Source: Desulfobacteraceae bacterium (GTDB lineage Bacteria; Desulfobacterota; Desulfobacteria; Desulfobacterales; Desulfococcaceae). Taken from it: a DNA stretch of 55,712 nt. Position numbers and translations under genes: made by a program. The notes below the pieces were generated by a model that was given only the letters and a program-made list of their open reading frames with translations, ran no database searches and was not told the origin of the DNA. The stretch covers positions 1 to 55,712 of the forward strand of contig JAABRU010000020.1 of NCBI GenBank assembly GCA_011390755.1, written 5' to 3'. Each line of letters starts with the position of its first letter. Position 1 is the stretch's first letter. Below, piece after piece: positions 1-8,191 of this stretch.

Positions 1-626
1 GGGTGCTTGGGGGGCTGGGTGCTGGGGGGCTGGGTGCTGGGGGGCTGGGTGCTGGGTGCTGGGTGCTGGGTGCTGGGTGCTGGGTGCTGGGTGCTGGGTG
101 CTGGGTGCTGGGTGCTGGGTGCTGGGTGCTGGGTGCTGGGGACTGGCCCCCGACCCCCTGACACCGACCCCCTGACACCTGACACTGAACACCTGACACT
201 GAACACCTGACACCTGACACTGAACCCCTGACACCTGACACTGAACACCTGACACCTGACACTGAACCCCTGACACCTGACACCTGACACTGAACACCTG
301 ACACCTGACACTGAACACCTGACACCTGACACTGAACACCTGACACTGACCCCCTGACACCTGACACCTGACACTGAACACCTGACACTGAACACCTGAC
401 ACTGAACACCTGACACTGAACACCTGACACTGAACACCTGACACTGAACACCTGACACCTGACACTGAACACCTGACACTGAACACCTGACACCTGACAC
501 CTGACACCTGACACCTGACACCTGACACCTGACACCTGACACCTGACACCTGACACCTGACACCTGACACTGAACACCTGACACCTGACACTGAACACCT
601 GACACCTGACCCCTGACCCCGAACCC
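1..626. repeat. Heptanucleotide tandem repeat tract
   Basis: About 140 bases of GGGTGCT-type heptamers (first mixed with a G-rich 15-mer spacer) are followed by about 480 bases of alternating ACACCTG and ACACTGA heptamers. Both arrays have a 7-base period, and the G-rich/C-rich strand bias switches near position 140. The tract encodes only a low-complexity open frame (GGWVL repeats), which I do not regard as a gene. It stops at the unique sequence beginning near 627. Because the window starts inside it, its true length is unknown. Confidence 0.95.
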
Positions 627-681
627 CGAACCCTTTCTCCTCCCTTCCGTATATGATGAAATATTGTATGTAAAATATTTC

Positions 682-710
682 TTGACAGGAAAACATATAT
701 CCTTTATATC
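682..710 (+). promoter_or_regulatory. Candidate sigma-70 promoter upstream of molybdoenzyme genes
   Basis: TTGACA at 682-687 is followed after exactly 17 bases by TATATC at 705-710. This would give a leader of about 210 nt before the ATG at 929. The leader holds the short palindrome CTGTTCTGAACAG and then a terminator-like hairpin, so transcription may be attenuated. The promoter is inferred from sequence only. Confidence 0.5.
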
Positions 711-815
711 TGCCGAATATATCTGAATGATGATTCTGTTCTGAACAGCATTCATTTAACAGTCTGCATCCGGACCAGACGCACCTGAAATATGAGAAAA
801 TATCGCTTCTTTCAG

Positions 816-845
816 GCATGTAAAATTACATGCTTTTTGATTTTT
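816..845 (+). terminator. Terminator-like hairpin in the leader of the molybdoenzyme operon
   Basis: An 8-bp perfect stem, GCATGTAA/TTACATGC with an AA loop, is followed directly by TTTTTGATTTTT. This is the form of an intrinsic terminator. It lies between the candidate promoter at 682-710 and the gene at 929. It could be an attenuator, or a terminator for something upstream with a second unseen promoter serving the gene. The sequence after it (about 848-885) resembles a dispersed repeat also present near 23982. Confidence 0.5.
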
Positions 846-928
846 AGGTGATTTCCTGAAAAAAATGTACTGAAGGAGTGCCTAATTCCAAAATGATATA
901 ATCACGGCTAAGGAGGGCAGGGGAGAAA

Positions 929-3538
929 ATGGCAAAAATAAAAACCAAAGATAAAACAGTCCTGCGGAGCCTGGGGCTTGGCGGCTTTTTCGGCGGCGGC
1001 GCGGAAGGCATGGTGGATGTCAAAGACGGAAAAATCGTCCGGGTCCGCCCCATGAAATACGGCTGGAAATACAAAAAAGAGGAAGTCCGGCAGTGGAAAA
1101 TGGAACGGGACGGAAAGAGCATTGAACCGTCCTGGAAATCTTTGCCCGGGCCTTTCTCCCTGGCCTACAAAAAAAGGGTCTATTCCCCCAACCGCATCAA
1201 ATATCCTTTGAAACGGGTGGACTGGGATCCCAACGGAGAGAGGAATCCCCAGAACCGGGGCAAAAGCAAATACAAAAGAATTTCCTGGGATGAGGCCACC
1301 GATATCATTGCTGCCGAAATCCGGCGCATCCACAAACAGTACGGCCCCTATGCCATTCTCATGCAGGGGGACGGTCACGGCGAATGCAAAACCATCAACA
1401 CCCCCCACGGACATTCCGGGACCCTGCTGGATCATATGGGCGGCTTTACCCTGCAGGTGCGCAATCCCGACAGCTGGGAAGGCTGGTACTGGGGAGCCAA
1501 ACATGTCTGGGGCCAGGGGGTGCAGGGCAATATGTGGCCCGCGGCCAATATTGTCAATGATACCACCGAACATGCGGAACAGGTACTGTTCTGGGGGTGT
1601 GATCCGGAAACCACGCCCTGGGGCTTTACCGGACAGTTTGCCAGCCGTCTCTGCTATTTCTGGAAAGAGGTGGGGATTCGGCAGATTTATATCTGTCCGG
1701 ATCTCAATTACGGTGCAGCGGTTCACGCGGACAAATGGATTCCGGTGCTGCCCAATACGGATGCGGCCCTGCAGCTGGCCATTGCCTATGTCTGGATTAA
1801 AGAGGAACTGTACAATAAGGAATATGTGGACACCCATGTGGTGGGCTTTGATAAATTTGCCGAATATGTCCTGGGAGATGAGGACGGGGTTCCCAAGACA
1901 CCGGCATGGGCATCGGGCAAATGCGGTGTTCCCGAATGGACCATCAAGGCACTGGCCAGGGAATTTGCCGGAAAAGTCACCTCCATTGCCCATTATTTCG
2001 GCGGCGGTTTTATCCGCGGGCCTTTTTCCCATGAACATGGCCGTCTGGAAGTCATTCTTCTGGGAATGCAGGGACTGGGCGCGCCCGGGGTTCACCACCA
2101 CCAGCTCACCTATTTCGGTATGCCCCGGAAAGAGGGACTGGCCGGAACATTTTTCTGGAATCCGGAAATTGAAGAACGTCTTTCCGTGCCGGTCATGTCT
2201 TCGGTTACGGCCTGGCAGCAGCAGATACTGCCCAAAACCCTGGTGCATAAGGCCATTGAATCCGATGAACCCGTCACCTTTCACGGAACCGGCGCGATTG
2301 AGGGGCTGGTCAAAGATCAGTTTAACAAATACACCTATCCCATTCCCAAAGAAGAAGGGGGAAGCGAAATCCACATGATGTGGACCGATACCCCCTGCCG
2401 CATTACCTGCTGGAACGGCGGCAATGAAACCGAGCTTGCCATGCGCAATCCCAAAATTGAAACCATCGTGGCCCAGCATCCCTGGCTGGAAAATGACTGC
2501 ATTTACGCGGATATTATTCTGCCGGTGAACACCTATATGGAGGTGGATGATATTCTTACCAATATCCGCCAGGGAACCCAGCAGCCCAATATCATGCTAG
2601 CGGACAGGGCCATTGCACCTGTCGGGGAATCCAAAAGCGATTTTGAGGTTGTGGTGGAAGTGGCCAAAAAACTGGGACTGGAAGAAAAACTGACCGAGGG
2701 ACTTTCTGTTTTTGATATGCAGAAAAAAGTCTGGGGCTATATGGGCGGTGAAAAACTGGTCAGATGGGAAGAACTGAAAGAGAAAAAATACTGGATGTAT
2801 CCCACGGCCCGGGACTGGAAAGATGATCCCCCGGGATTCCGTCTTTTTTATGAAGACCCCGAAAAAAACAGACTGCCCACACCTTCGGGGAAGCTGGAAT
2901 TTTATTCGGAAAGTCTGGCCCGGCATTTCCCCGACGACAAAGAAAGACCGCCCATTCCCAAATGGATAGAAAAAAGTGCCATGCATGATGAGCGTCTTTC
3001 CAGCCACCGGGCCAAAATGTTTCCCCTGCTGCTCATGTCCAATCACGGGCGCTGGCGGGTGCATTCCCAGTGCGATGATATTACATGGACAAGGGAGGCC
3101 CCGACCTGCAAAGTAACCGGGCCGGACGGATACAAATACGAACCCCTGTGGCTCAATCCCAAAGAAGCGGAAAAACGCGGTATTAAAAACGGGGATATTG
3201 TCAAAATTTTCAATGAGCGCGGCATTGTGCTGGCCGGGGCCTATGTCACCGAGCGACTGCGGGAGGGGGTGGTCTATATTGACCACGGCGCGCGTCATGA
3301 TCCCATCAAAACCGGTGAAATTGAACGGGGCGGAGCCATTAATACCATCTCTCCGGCCGGAATTACCTCGGAAAACTGCGTGGGGCAGGCCACCAGCGGT
3401 TATCTGGTGCAGGTGGAAAAACTCAGATGGGAAGAAATGGATCGCTGGAGAAGGGAATATCCCGAAGCCTTTGCAAGAAAATATGATCCGGCCGCGGGAC
3501 TGCGTTTTGATGCCTGGATTGAAGAAGGAGGTAAATAA
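929..3538 (+). CDS. Transhydroxylase-like molybdopterin oxidoreductase, large subunit
   Basis: This is an 869-residue DMSO-reductase-superfamily catalytic subunit that would bind Mo-bis-MGD. It lacks the N-terminal [4Fe-4S] cysteine set and any Tat signal, so it is probably cytoplasmic. Length, lack of the cluster and the partner at 3541 match pyrogallol-phloroglucinol transhydroxylase of Pelobacter. In that enzyme a His, an Asp and the Mo-ligand Ser (remembered as 144, 174, 175) form the active site; here His150, Asp181 and Ser182 have nearly the same spacing. A C-terminal molybdopterin dinucleotide-binding domain occupies roughly residues 680-840. The start is supported by an AAGGAGGG-type site near 910-917 and a nearer GGGGAGAAA. 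The true substrate is unknown, and no phloroglucinol pathway genes are visible. The family assignment is from memory of the sequences. Confidence 0.82.
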   Translation: MAKIKTKDKTVLRSLGLGGFFGGGAEGMVDVKDGKIVRVRPMKYGWKYKKEEVRQWKMERDGKSIEPSWKSLPGPFSLAYKKRVYSPNRIKYPLKRVDWDPNGERNPQNRGKSKYKRISWDEATDIIAAEIRRIHKQYGPYAILMQGDGHGECKTINTPHGHSGTLLDHMGGFTLQVRNPDSWEGWYWGAKHVWGQGVQGNMWPAANIVNDTTEHAEQVLFWGCDPETTPWGFTGQFASRLCYFWKEVGIRQIYICPDLNYGAAVHADKWIPVLPNTDAALQLAIAYVWIKEELYNKEYVDTHVVGFDKFAEYVLGDEDGVPKTPAWASGKCGVPEWTIKALAREFAGKVTSIAHYFGGGFIRGPFSHEHGRLEVILLGMQGLGAPGVHHHQLTYFGMPRKEGLAGTFFWNPEIEERLSVPVMSSVTAWQQQILPKTLVHKAIESDEPVTFHGTGAIEGLVKDQFNKYTYPIPKEEGGSEIHMMWTDTPCRITCWNGGNETELAMRNPKIETIVAQHPWLENDCIYADIILPVNTYMEVDDILTNIRQGTQQPNIMLADRAIAPVGESKSDFEVVVEVAKKLGLEEKLTEGLSVFDMQKKVWGYMGGEKLVRWEELKEKKYWMYPTARDWKDDPPGFRLFYEDPEKNRLPTPSGKLEFYSESLARHFPDDKERPPIPKWIEKSAMHDERLSSHRAKMFPLLLMSNHGRWRVHSQCDDITWTREAPTCKVTGPDGYKYEPLWLNPKEAEKRGIKNGDIVKIFNERGIVLAGAYVTERLREGVVYIDHGARHDPIKTGEIERGGAINTISPAGITSENCVGQATSGYLVQVEKLRWEEMDRWRREYPEAFARKYDPAAGLRFDAWIEEGGK

Positions 3539-3540
3539 AC

Positions 3541-4416
3541 ATGAAGGTATTTGCCATTGACCTTTCCGTATGCAACGGCTGCTACTGCTGCCAGATAGCC
3601 TGCAAGGACGAGCATGTGGCCAATGACTGGTCCCCCTATGCCAAACCCCAGCCCGACACCGGGCAGTTCTGGATCGGTATCACCGAGCTGGTGCGGGGGC
3701 AGGTGCCCAAGGTCAAAGTGACCTATATTCCCAGAATCTGCCACCACTGTGACGATGCCCCCTGCATGGAAACCTGCAAACCCGGGGCCATTTACAAACG
3801 GGAGGACGGTCTGGTGATTGTGGATCCGGAAAAATGCACGGGCTGCAAATTGTGCGCGGATGCCTGTCCCCACGGAGCAATGTTTTTTAACGAAAACCTG
3901 AATATCGCCCAGAAATGCACGGGCTGCGCGCACCTGCTGGACAATGATCCGGAGGAGTGGTCCGTGCCCCGCTGTGTGGATCAGTGCCCCACCGGGGCCC
4001 TGAAATTCGGGGAGGAGGAGGACCTGAAGGACTTCATTGCAGACGCGGAACTGCTCAGCCCGGCGGCCGGTACCAAATCCCGCGTTTATTATAAACATCT
4101 GCCGAAAAAATTTGTCGGGGGCACCCTCTACGACCCTGTGGAAAAAGAGGTGATTATCGGGGCCGTCTGCACCCTGAAGGATGATGCATCCGGGGAGACA
4201 TTCACCGCGGAAAGCGACAGTTTCGGGGATTTCTGGTTCCGGGGGCTCAAAGACGACCGCTCCTTTACCCTGACTTTGGAAAAAGACGGTAACCGCAAAA
4301 CCGTCAAAGATGTCCGTACGGATATTGATCGGAGTCTGGGGGATATTCCCATGGAAATGCGCAAAAGCAGCAAAGGCGGGCCAAAGGGTTTTGCCGGTGC
4401 GGTTTCTTATCCATGA
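3541..4416 (+). CDS. Transhydroxylase-like iron-sulfur subunit with C-terminal beta domain
   Basis: This 291-residue ferredoxin-like subunit begins 2 bases after the large-subunit stop, preceded by AGGAGG. Residues 1-165 carry four complete cysteine sets: CNGCYCCQIAC, CHHCDDAPCMETC, CTGCKLCADAC and CTGC followed by CVDQC. They can hold four [4Fe-4S] clusters that pass electrons to or from the molybdenum subunit. Residues about 195-280 form a small beta-sandwich-like domain (GDFWFRGL, SFTLTLEKDG) like the extra C-terminal domain of the Pelobacter transhydroxylase beta subunit. That subunit, as I recall, binds only three clusters, so the fourth complete set here is a difference. There is no signal peptide, which agrees with a cytoplasmic complex. 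Confidence 0.85.
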   Translation: MKVFAIDLSVCNGCYCCQIACKDEHVANDWSPYAKPQPDTGQFWIGITELVRGQVPKVKVTYIPRICHHCDDAPCMETCKPGAIYKREDGLVIVDPEKCTGCKLCADACPHGAMFFNENLNIAQKCTGCAHLLDNDPEEWSVPRCVDQCPTGALKFGEEEDLKDFIADAELLSPAAGTKSRVYYKHLPKKFVGGTLYDPVEKEVIIGAVCTLKDDASGETFTAESDSFGDFWFRGLKDDRSFTLTLEKDGNRKTVKDVRTDIDRSLGDIPMEMRKSSKGGPKGFAGAVSYP

Positions 4417-5027
4417 GTGCATCAGGGCATACAGTGCTTAAGATCATTCTTTTTGGGCAGGCCGGGTTGAACGCAGTGAAACCCGGCATTCTGAATCTGT
4501 TGGGTTTCCTTCCGCAACCCAGGCTGCAGGAAAACCCAAATTTTTTTCTTAAAGTCTATAAATTATGATGATTTTGCAAAAAGTCGAAAAATCAGATGTT
4601 GATACACATTAATATACTGATTTTATTAATAGCGATTTTCAAAAATCTGACTTTTTACGGGTTCATCAAATATGGCTCTCTGAACACATCCATACATTTT
4701 TGCACATTAAGAGTCTATCCGAAAACCTGTCTTTCGGTATTCTGAACCCCTGTTTTCACCGGTTCCAAAAATCGGTTTCGGAGGTTTCCGGATAGGTTCT
4801 AACACCGGAGCATATTTTTTGGGTAGTGGGTCAAATCCGTTGATAAGGTCTCCCCTCCCACAGGGGAGGTGGATTTTCAGGGGATTTGACCCACTGCCAT
4901 TTTTTGGTTGTTTCCGGGCTTTCAAAAAGGTATAGATGGCTCAGGTTCGGATCTGTCATGGATAAAATTCATGAGGGATCTGTTTTTGCCAAAATTTATT
5001 AATTCCAAACGAACATGGAGGGTATCA
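4417..5027. repeat. Intergenic region with three palindromic repeat elements
   Basis: No gene is visible. The region holds an element at about 4581-4673 that recurs at 14742-14832, a 90-bp palindromic element at 4711-4800 that recurs inverted at 7901-7990, and an inverted-repeat element at 4822-4898 with ends related to GGTAGTGGGTCAAATCC. The last family recurs at 24165-24280 and 25448-25605, with a partial copy near 30804. A GGAGG site at 5017-5021 belongs to the next gene. Confidence 0.8.
4711..4800 (+). mobile_element. MITE-like palindromic element, copy 1 (flanks dctPQM)
   Basis: The 90-bp element has imperfect terminal inverted repeats of about 19 bp (AGARYCTATCCGRAAACCT). It encodes nothing. 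A second copy, about 90% identical by eye and inverted, lies at 7901-7990 just after dctM. The pair therefore brackets the TRAP transporter operon. A fragment of one end also appears near 24323. Confidence 0.75.
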
Positions 5028-6065
5028 ATGAAAAAACTGGTAAAAAAGAGTGTTGGCAGTTACGGAAAAGTATTGACGGCAGTCTGCATCTGTCTGTCTT
5101 TCGCTTTGACGGTTCCGACAGTTTCGGTGGCGGAAACGCAGCTGACATACAGCAACTTTTTCCCCCCCACCCATATTCAGAGCCAGCTGGCCGAAGCCTG
5201 GTGCAAAGAAGTGGAAAAACGCACCGGGGGACGGATCAAAGTGCAGTATTACGGCGGTCAGACCCTGACCAAAGCCAAACAGACCTATGAAAGTGTTGTG
5301 GACGGCATTGCCGACATCGGTTTTTCCGCGCTGGCCTATACCCGCGGCAGATTTCCGCTGATGTCTGCTGTGGATCTGCCCTTCGGCTATCCTTCGGGTG
5401 TGGCCGCTACCACGGCTGCCAACGAGCTTTTCAAAAAATTTCAGCCCGAAGAATTCAAAGAAACCAAAGTGATGTATTTTAATGCCCACGGTCCGGGTTT
5501 TATTCATACCAGAGACAGGGCTGTACGGAAACTGGAAGACCTGAAGGGGCTGAAAATCCGCTCCACCGGAACCAGCGCGGAAGTTGTCAAGGCCCTGGGC
5601 GGAACACCGGTCCCCATGCCCATGCCCGAATCCTATCAGAGCCTGCAAAAAGGAGTGGTGGACGGTTCCGCCTATCCCTATGAGGCCAATAAGGGCTGGA
5701 AACTGGGGGAAGTGGTGGATTTTGCCACGGCCGCGGCCCCTGCCGGATACACCACCACCTTTTTTGTGGTAATGAACAAAAACAAATGGGACAGTCTTGA
5801 TCCCAAAGATCAGAAAATCATTGAAGAAATCAATGGGGAATGGGCTGTAAAACACGGAGATGCATGGGACAGCAGCGATATGGAGGGAATCCGCTTTTTT
5901 CTGAACCAGGGCAATGAGATTATCGGACTGGATGCCAAAGAAAGCGAAAGATGGGCGCAGGCCGTGATGCCGCTCATTGATGATTATGCCGCGGACCTGG
6001 ATAAGAAAAAGCTGGACGGAAAAGCGGTAATACAGAATATCCGGGAAAGTCTGAAAAAATTTTAA
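5028..6065 (+). CDS. dctP: TRAP transporter solute-binding protein DctP
   Basis: This periplasmic binding protein of a tripartite ATP-independent transporter has 345 residues from the chosen ATG. The start at 5028 has a GGAGG site 6 bases upstream and gives a typical signal peptide (KKLVKKS, hydrophobic core, cleavage near VSVAE). An upstream ATG at 4908 would only add a non-signal extension. Family features are the early YSNFFPPTH segment, the central LEDLKGLKIRSTGT motif and the VVDGSAYPYE segment. It delivers substrate to the DctQ/DctM membrane subunits encoded next. The ligand is probably an organic acid and could be related to the substrate of the molybdoenzyme upstream, but the sequence does not show which. 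Confidence 0.9.
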   Translation: MKKLVKKSVGSYGKVLTAVCICLSFALTVPTVSVAETQLTYSNFFPPTHIQSQLAEAWCKEVEKRTGGRIKVQYYGGQTLTKAKQTYESVVDGIADIGFSALAYTRGRFPLMSAVDLPFGYPSGVAATTAANELFKKFQPEEFKETKVMYFNAHGPGFIHTRDRAVRKLEDLKGLKIRSTGTSAEVVKALGGTPVPMPMPESYQSLQKGVVDGSAYPYEANKGWKLGEVVDFATAAAPAGYTTTFFVVMNKNKWDSLDPKDQKIIEEINGEWAVKHGDAWDSSDMEGIRFFLNQGNEIIGLDAKESERWAQAVMPLIDDYAADLDKKKLDGKAVIQNIRESLKKF

Positions 6066-6087
6066 GTAAGCGGCAGCAGGGAGTTAT

Positions 6088-6570
6088 ATGAATTTTATCT
6101 GGCAAAGCATCCGGTTCCTGTCTGATAAAATGCGGATGATAGCCGCATCCTGTCTGGTGGGAATGACATTGCTGACATGTGTGGATATTGTGGGTCGTCT
6201 GTGCAGGCATCCGGTATTCGGTTCGGTGGAACTGGTCAGTTTTATGGGTATCGGCGTGGTCGCACTTTCCCTGTCTTACGCGCATGAGCAGAAAAGCCAC
6301 ATCGGTGTTGAAATCTTTGTAAGCAGATTATCCGGAAAAATGCGGGCATTTGCGGACATATGCACCGGAATACTGAGTTTTGTTTTTTTCGGTCTGGTGA
6401 CATGGCAGATGTTTGGTTATGCCGTAAAGATGCAGGAATCCGGTGAAGTTTCCATGAACCTGGAGCTTCCCGAATACCTGATTATCTTTATGGTGGCATT
6501 CAGCTTTGTCATCTTTTCCCTGATGATTGTCCGCGGTATCATTCAGAATTGCAAGGAAATGATGAAATGA
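6088..6570 (+). CDS. dctQ: TRAP transporter small membrane subunit DctQ
   Basis: A 160-residue protein with four predicted membrane segments (about 17-37, 49-67, 89-110, 131-152) has the size and layout of DctQ small permeases. It follows dctP by 22 bases and overlaps dctM by an ATGA, so translation of the two permease subunits is probably coupled. It should pair with DctM in the inner membrane to take up solute with sodium or proton symport. A GGGAG site lies just upstream of the ATG at 6088. Confidence 0.88.
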   Translation: MNFIWQSIRFLSDKMRMIAASCLVGMTLLTCVDIVGRLCRHPVFGSVELVSFMGIGVVALSLSYAHEQKSHIGVEIFVSRLSGKMRAFADICTGILSFVFFGLVTWQMFGYAVKMQESGEVSMNLELPEYLIIFMVAFSFVIFSLMIVRGIIQNCKEMMK

Positions 6571-7880
6571 ATCCCACAACAGTCGGTATTATCGGCATTA
6601 TTGTAATGATACTGTTTTTCATGACCGGAATGCCTGTGGCCTACGTCATGGGGGTCATCGGTTTTCTGGGTTTCGGTATTATTATCTCCTTCAATGCCGG
6701 ATTGAATCTGCTGGCCAAAAGTTTTTATGAAACATTTTCTTCCTACGGTCTGACAACGGTTCCGCTTTTCATTCTCATGGGGCAGCTGGCTTTTAACAGC
6801 GGCATCAGCCGCAGGCTCTACGATACGGCCTATAAATACCTGGGGAATATCCGGGGCGGGCTTGCCATTACAACGGTATCCGCATGTACGGCCTTCGGTG
6901 CGGTATGCGGTTCCAGTGCCGCGACCGCAGCGACCATGGCAACAGTGGGACTGCCGGAAATGCGGCGCAAAAAATATGCCGATGAACTGGCTGCCGGTTC
7001 CGTGGCATCGGGCGGCGGCCTCGGCATGATTATGCCCCCCAGTGTGGTGCTGATTGTTTACGGGGTGCTGACGGAGCAGTCCATCGGCAAGCTCTTTGTC
7101 GCAGGGATTTTTCCGGCCATCCTGGTGACCGTTCTTTTCATCATCGCCATTGTGATCTGGTGTTCTTTCCGGCCCGAACAGGGGCCCAAAGGGGAAAAAT
7201 TTACCTGGAAGGAAAAAATCCGCTCCCTTCTGGACCTGAGTGAAACCCTGGCCGTGTTCGCCCTGGTCATGGGCGGGCTTTTTGTCGGACTGTTTACACC
7301 GACCGAAGCCGCTGCCGTGGGGGTTTTCGGGGTGCTTACGGTTTCCATTATCCGAAAGCAGCTGCGCTGGAGCAGTTTTGTGGACGCGCTGTATGAAACC
7401 CTGCGGACTTCCTGCATGGTCATGATGCTCATTGCCGGGGCTGAGGTGTTTGGAAAATTTCTGGCCGTAACACGGATTCCCTTTAATATTGCCTCATGGA
7501 TCGGCGCTTTTGATCTGCCGCCCTTTGCAATTCTGGGGATGGTGGTGCTGGTGTATTTCTGCGGGGGATGTTTTATGGATTCCCTGGCCCTGGTAATGCT
7601 GACCGTCCCCATATTTTTTCCCCTGATTCTGGAACTGGGTTATGATCCCATCTGGTTCGGCATTATTATTGTGATGGTTACGGAAATGGGGGTGATTACC
7701 CCGCCGGTGGGAATCAATGTCTATGTTGTTTTCGGGGTGGCCCGGAGCCTGCCGGGCGGCATGGCGCTGGAATCCATCTTTAAGGGGATTTTCCCCTTTA
7801 TGCTGGCGGTCTTCATCGGTATTATCATTCTTTTCATTTTCCCGCAGATTGTCCTTTATTTACCGAATCTCATGTATTAA
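6567..7880 (+). CDS. dctM: TRAP transporter large membrane subunit DctM
   Basis: This 437-residue multi-spanning protein is the transport subunit. Diagnostic segments are GSSAATAATMATVGLPEM near residue 115, GGLGMIMPPSVVLIVYG near 155 and MGVITPPVGINVYVV near 377. The ATG at 6567 overlaps the dctQ stop as ATGA and has AAGGAA upstream. A TTG at 6549 would also be open but sits deeper inside dctQ. The operon ends here: an inverted-repeat element starts 21 bases after the stop codon. Confidence 0.92.
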   Translation: MNPTTVGIIGIIVMILFFMTGMPVAYVMGVIGFLGFGIIISFNAGLNLLAKSFYETFSSYGLTTVPLFILMGQLAFNSGISRRLYDTAYKYLGNIRGGLAITTVSACTAFGAVCGSSAATAATMATVGLPEMRRKKYADELAAGSVASGGGLGMIMPPSVVLIVYGVLTEQSIGKLFVAGIFPAILVTVLFIIAIVIWCSFRPEQGPKGEKFTWKEKIRSLLDLSETLAVFALVMGGLFVGLFTPTEAAAVGVFGVLTVSIIRKQLRWSSFVDALYETLRTSCMVMMLIAGAEVFGKFLAVTRIPFNIASWIGAFDLPPFAILGMVVLVYFCGGCFMDSLALVMLTVPIFFPLILELGYDPIWFGIIIVMVTEMGVITPPVGINVYVVFGVARSLPGGMALESIFKGIFPFMLAVFIGIIILFIFPQIVLYLPNLMY

Positions 7881-7900
7881 ACTCAGTGCTGTTTCCGTAA

Positions 7901-7990
7901 GAACCTATCCGGAAACCTCCGAAACCGATTTTTGGGACCGGTGAAAACAGGGGGGCAGAATACCGAAAGACAGATTTTCTGATAGGCTCT
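7901..7990 (-). mobile_element. MITE-like palindromic element, copy 2 (inverted relative to copy 1)
   Basis: The reverse complement of this segment matches 4711-4800 almost base for base, including the ends AGARYCTATCCG. It begins just after the dctM stop codon. Its hairpin could also act in termination or mRNA protection, but no T-run follows. The remainder to 8191 is repeat-like sequence (GGAGGGG palindrome fragments) without a gene. Confidence 0.75.
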
Positions 7991-8191
7991 AAGTATTTCA
8001 GGAACAATGCTGCTGACGTAAAACGCCCCTCCCCTGAGGGAGGGGCAATACTGCTGACGTAAGGCGGCGGAGTGTCAAACTTACAGCTTGACATTCTGAA
8101 ATTATTCAGAAAAAAACGTGCTAAACTGTAAGTTCAGCACTCCGGTTTTTCTTTACGGCAGCAGCATTGTCCCAATCCCGCTTTCATCATC

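Noticed and set aside
7..210. Open frame of GGWVLGGWVLG repeats at the window start
   Set aside because: It is the translation of the heptamer tract; there is no ribosome site and no gene-like composition.
908..2479. 523-codon open frame on the - strand opposite the molybdoenzyme gene
   Set aside because: It is antisense to a well-supported protein, with no family features. Long antisense frames arise here from codon bias (similar cases at 3400-4422, 13612-14496, 18038-19174, 19039-20037 and 21174-22397).
4822..4898. GGGTCAAATCC blocks as tRNA T-arms
   Set aside because: They are the inverted ends of a palindromic element family (also at 24165-24280 and 25448-25605). No acceptor, D or anticodon arms are present.
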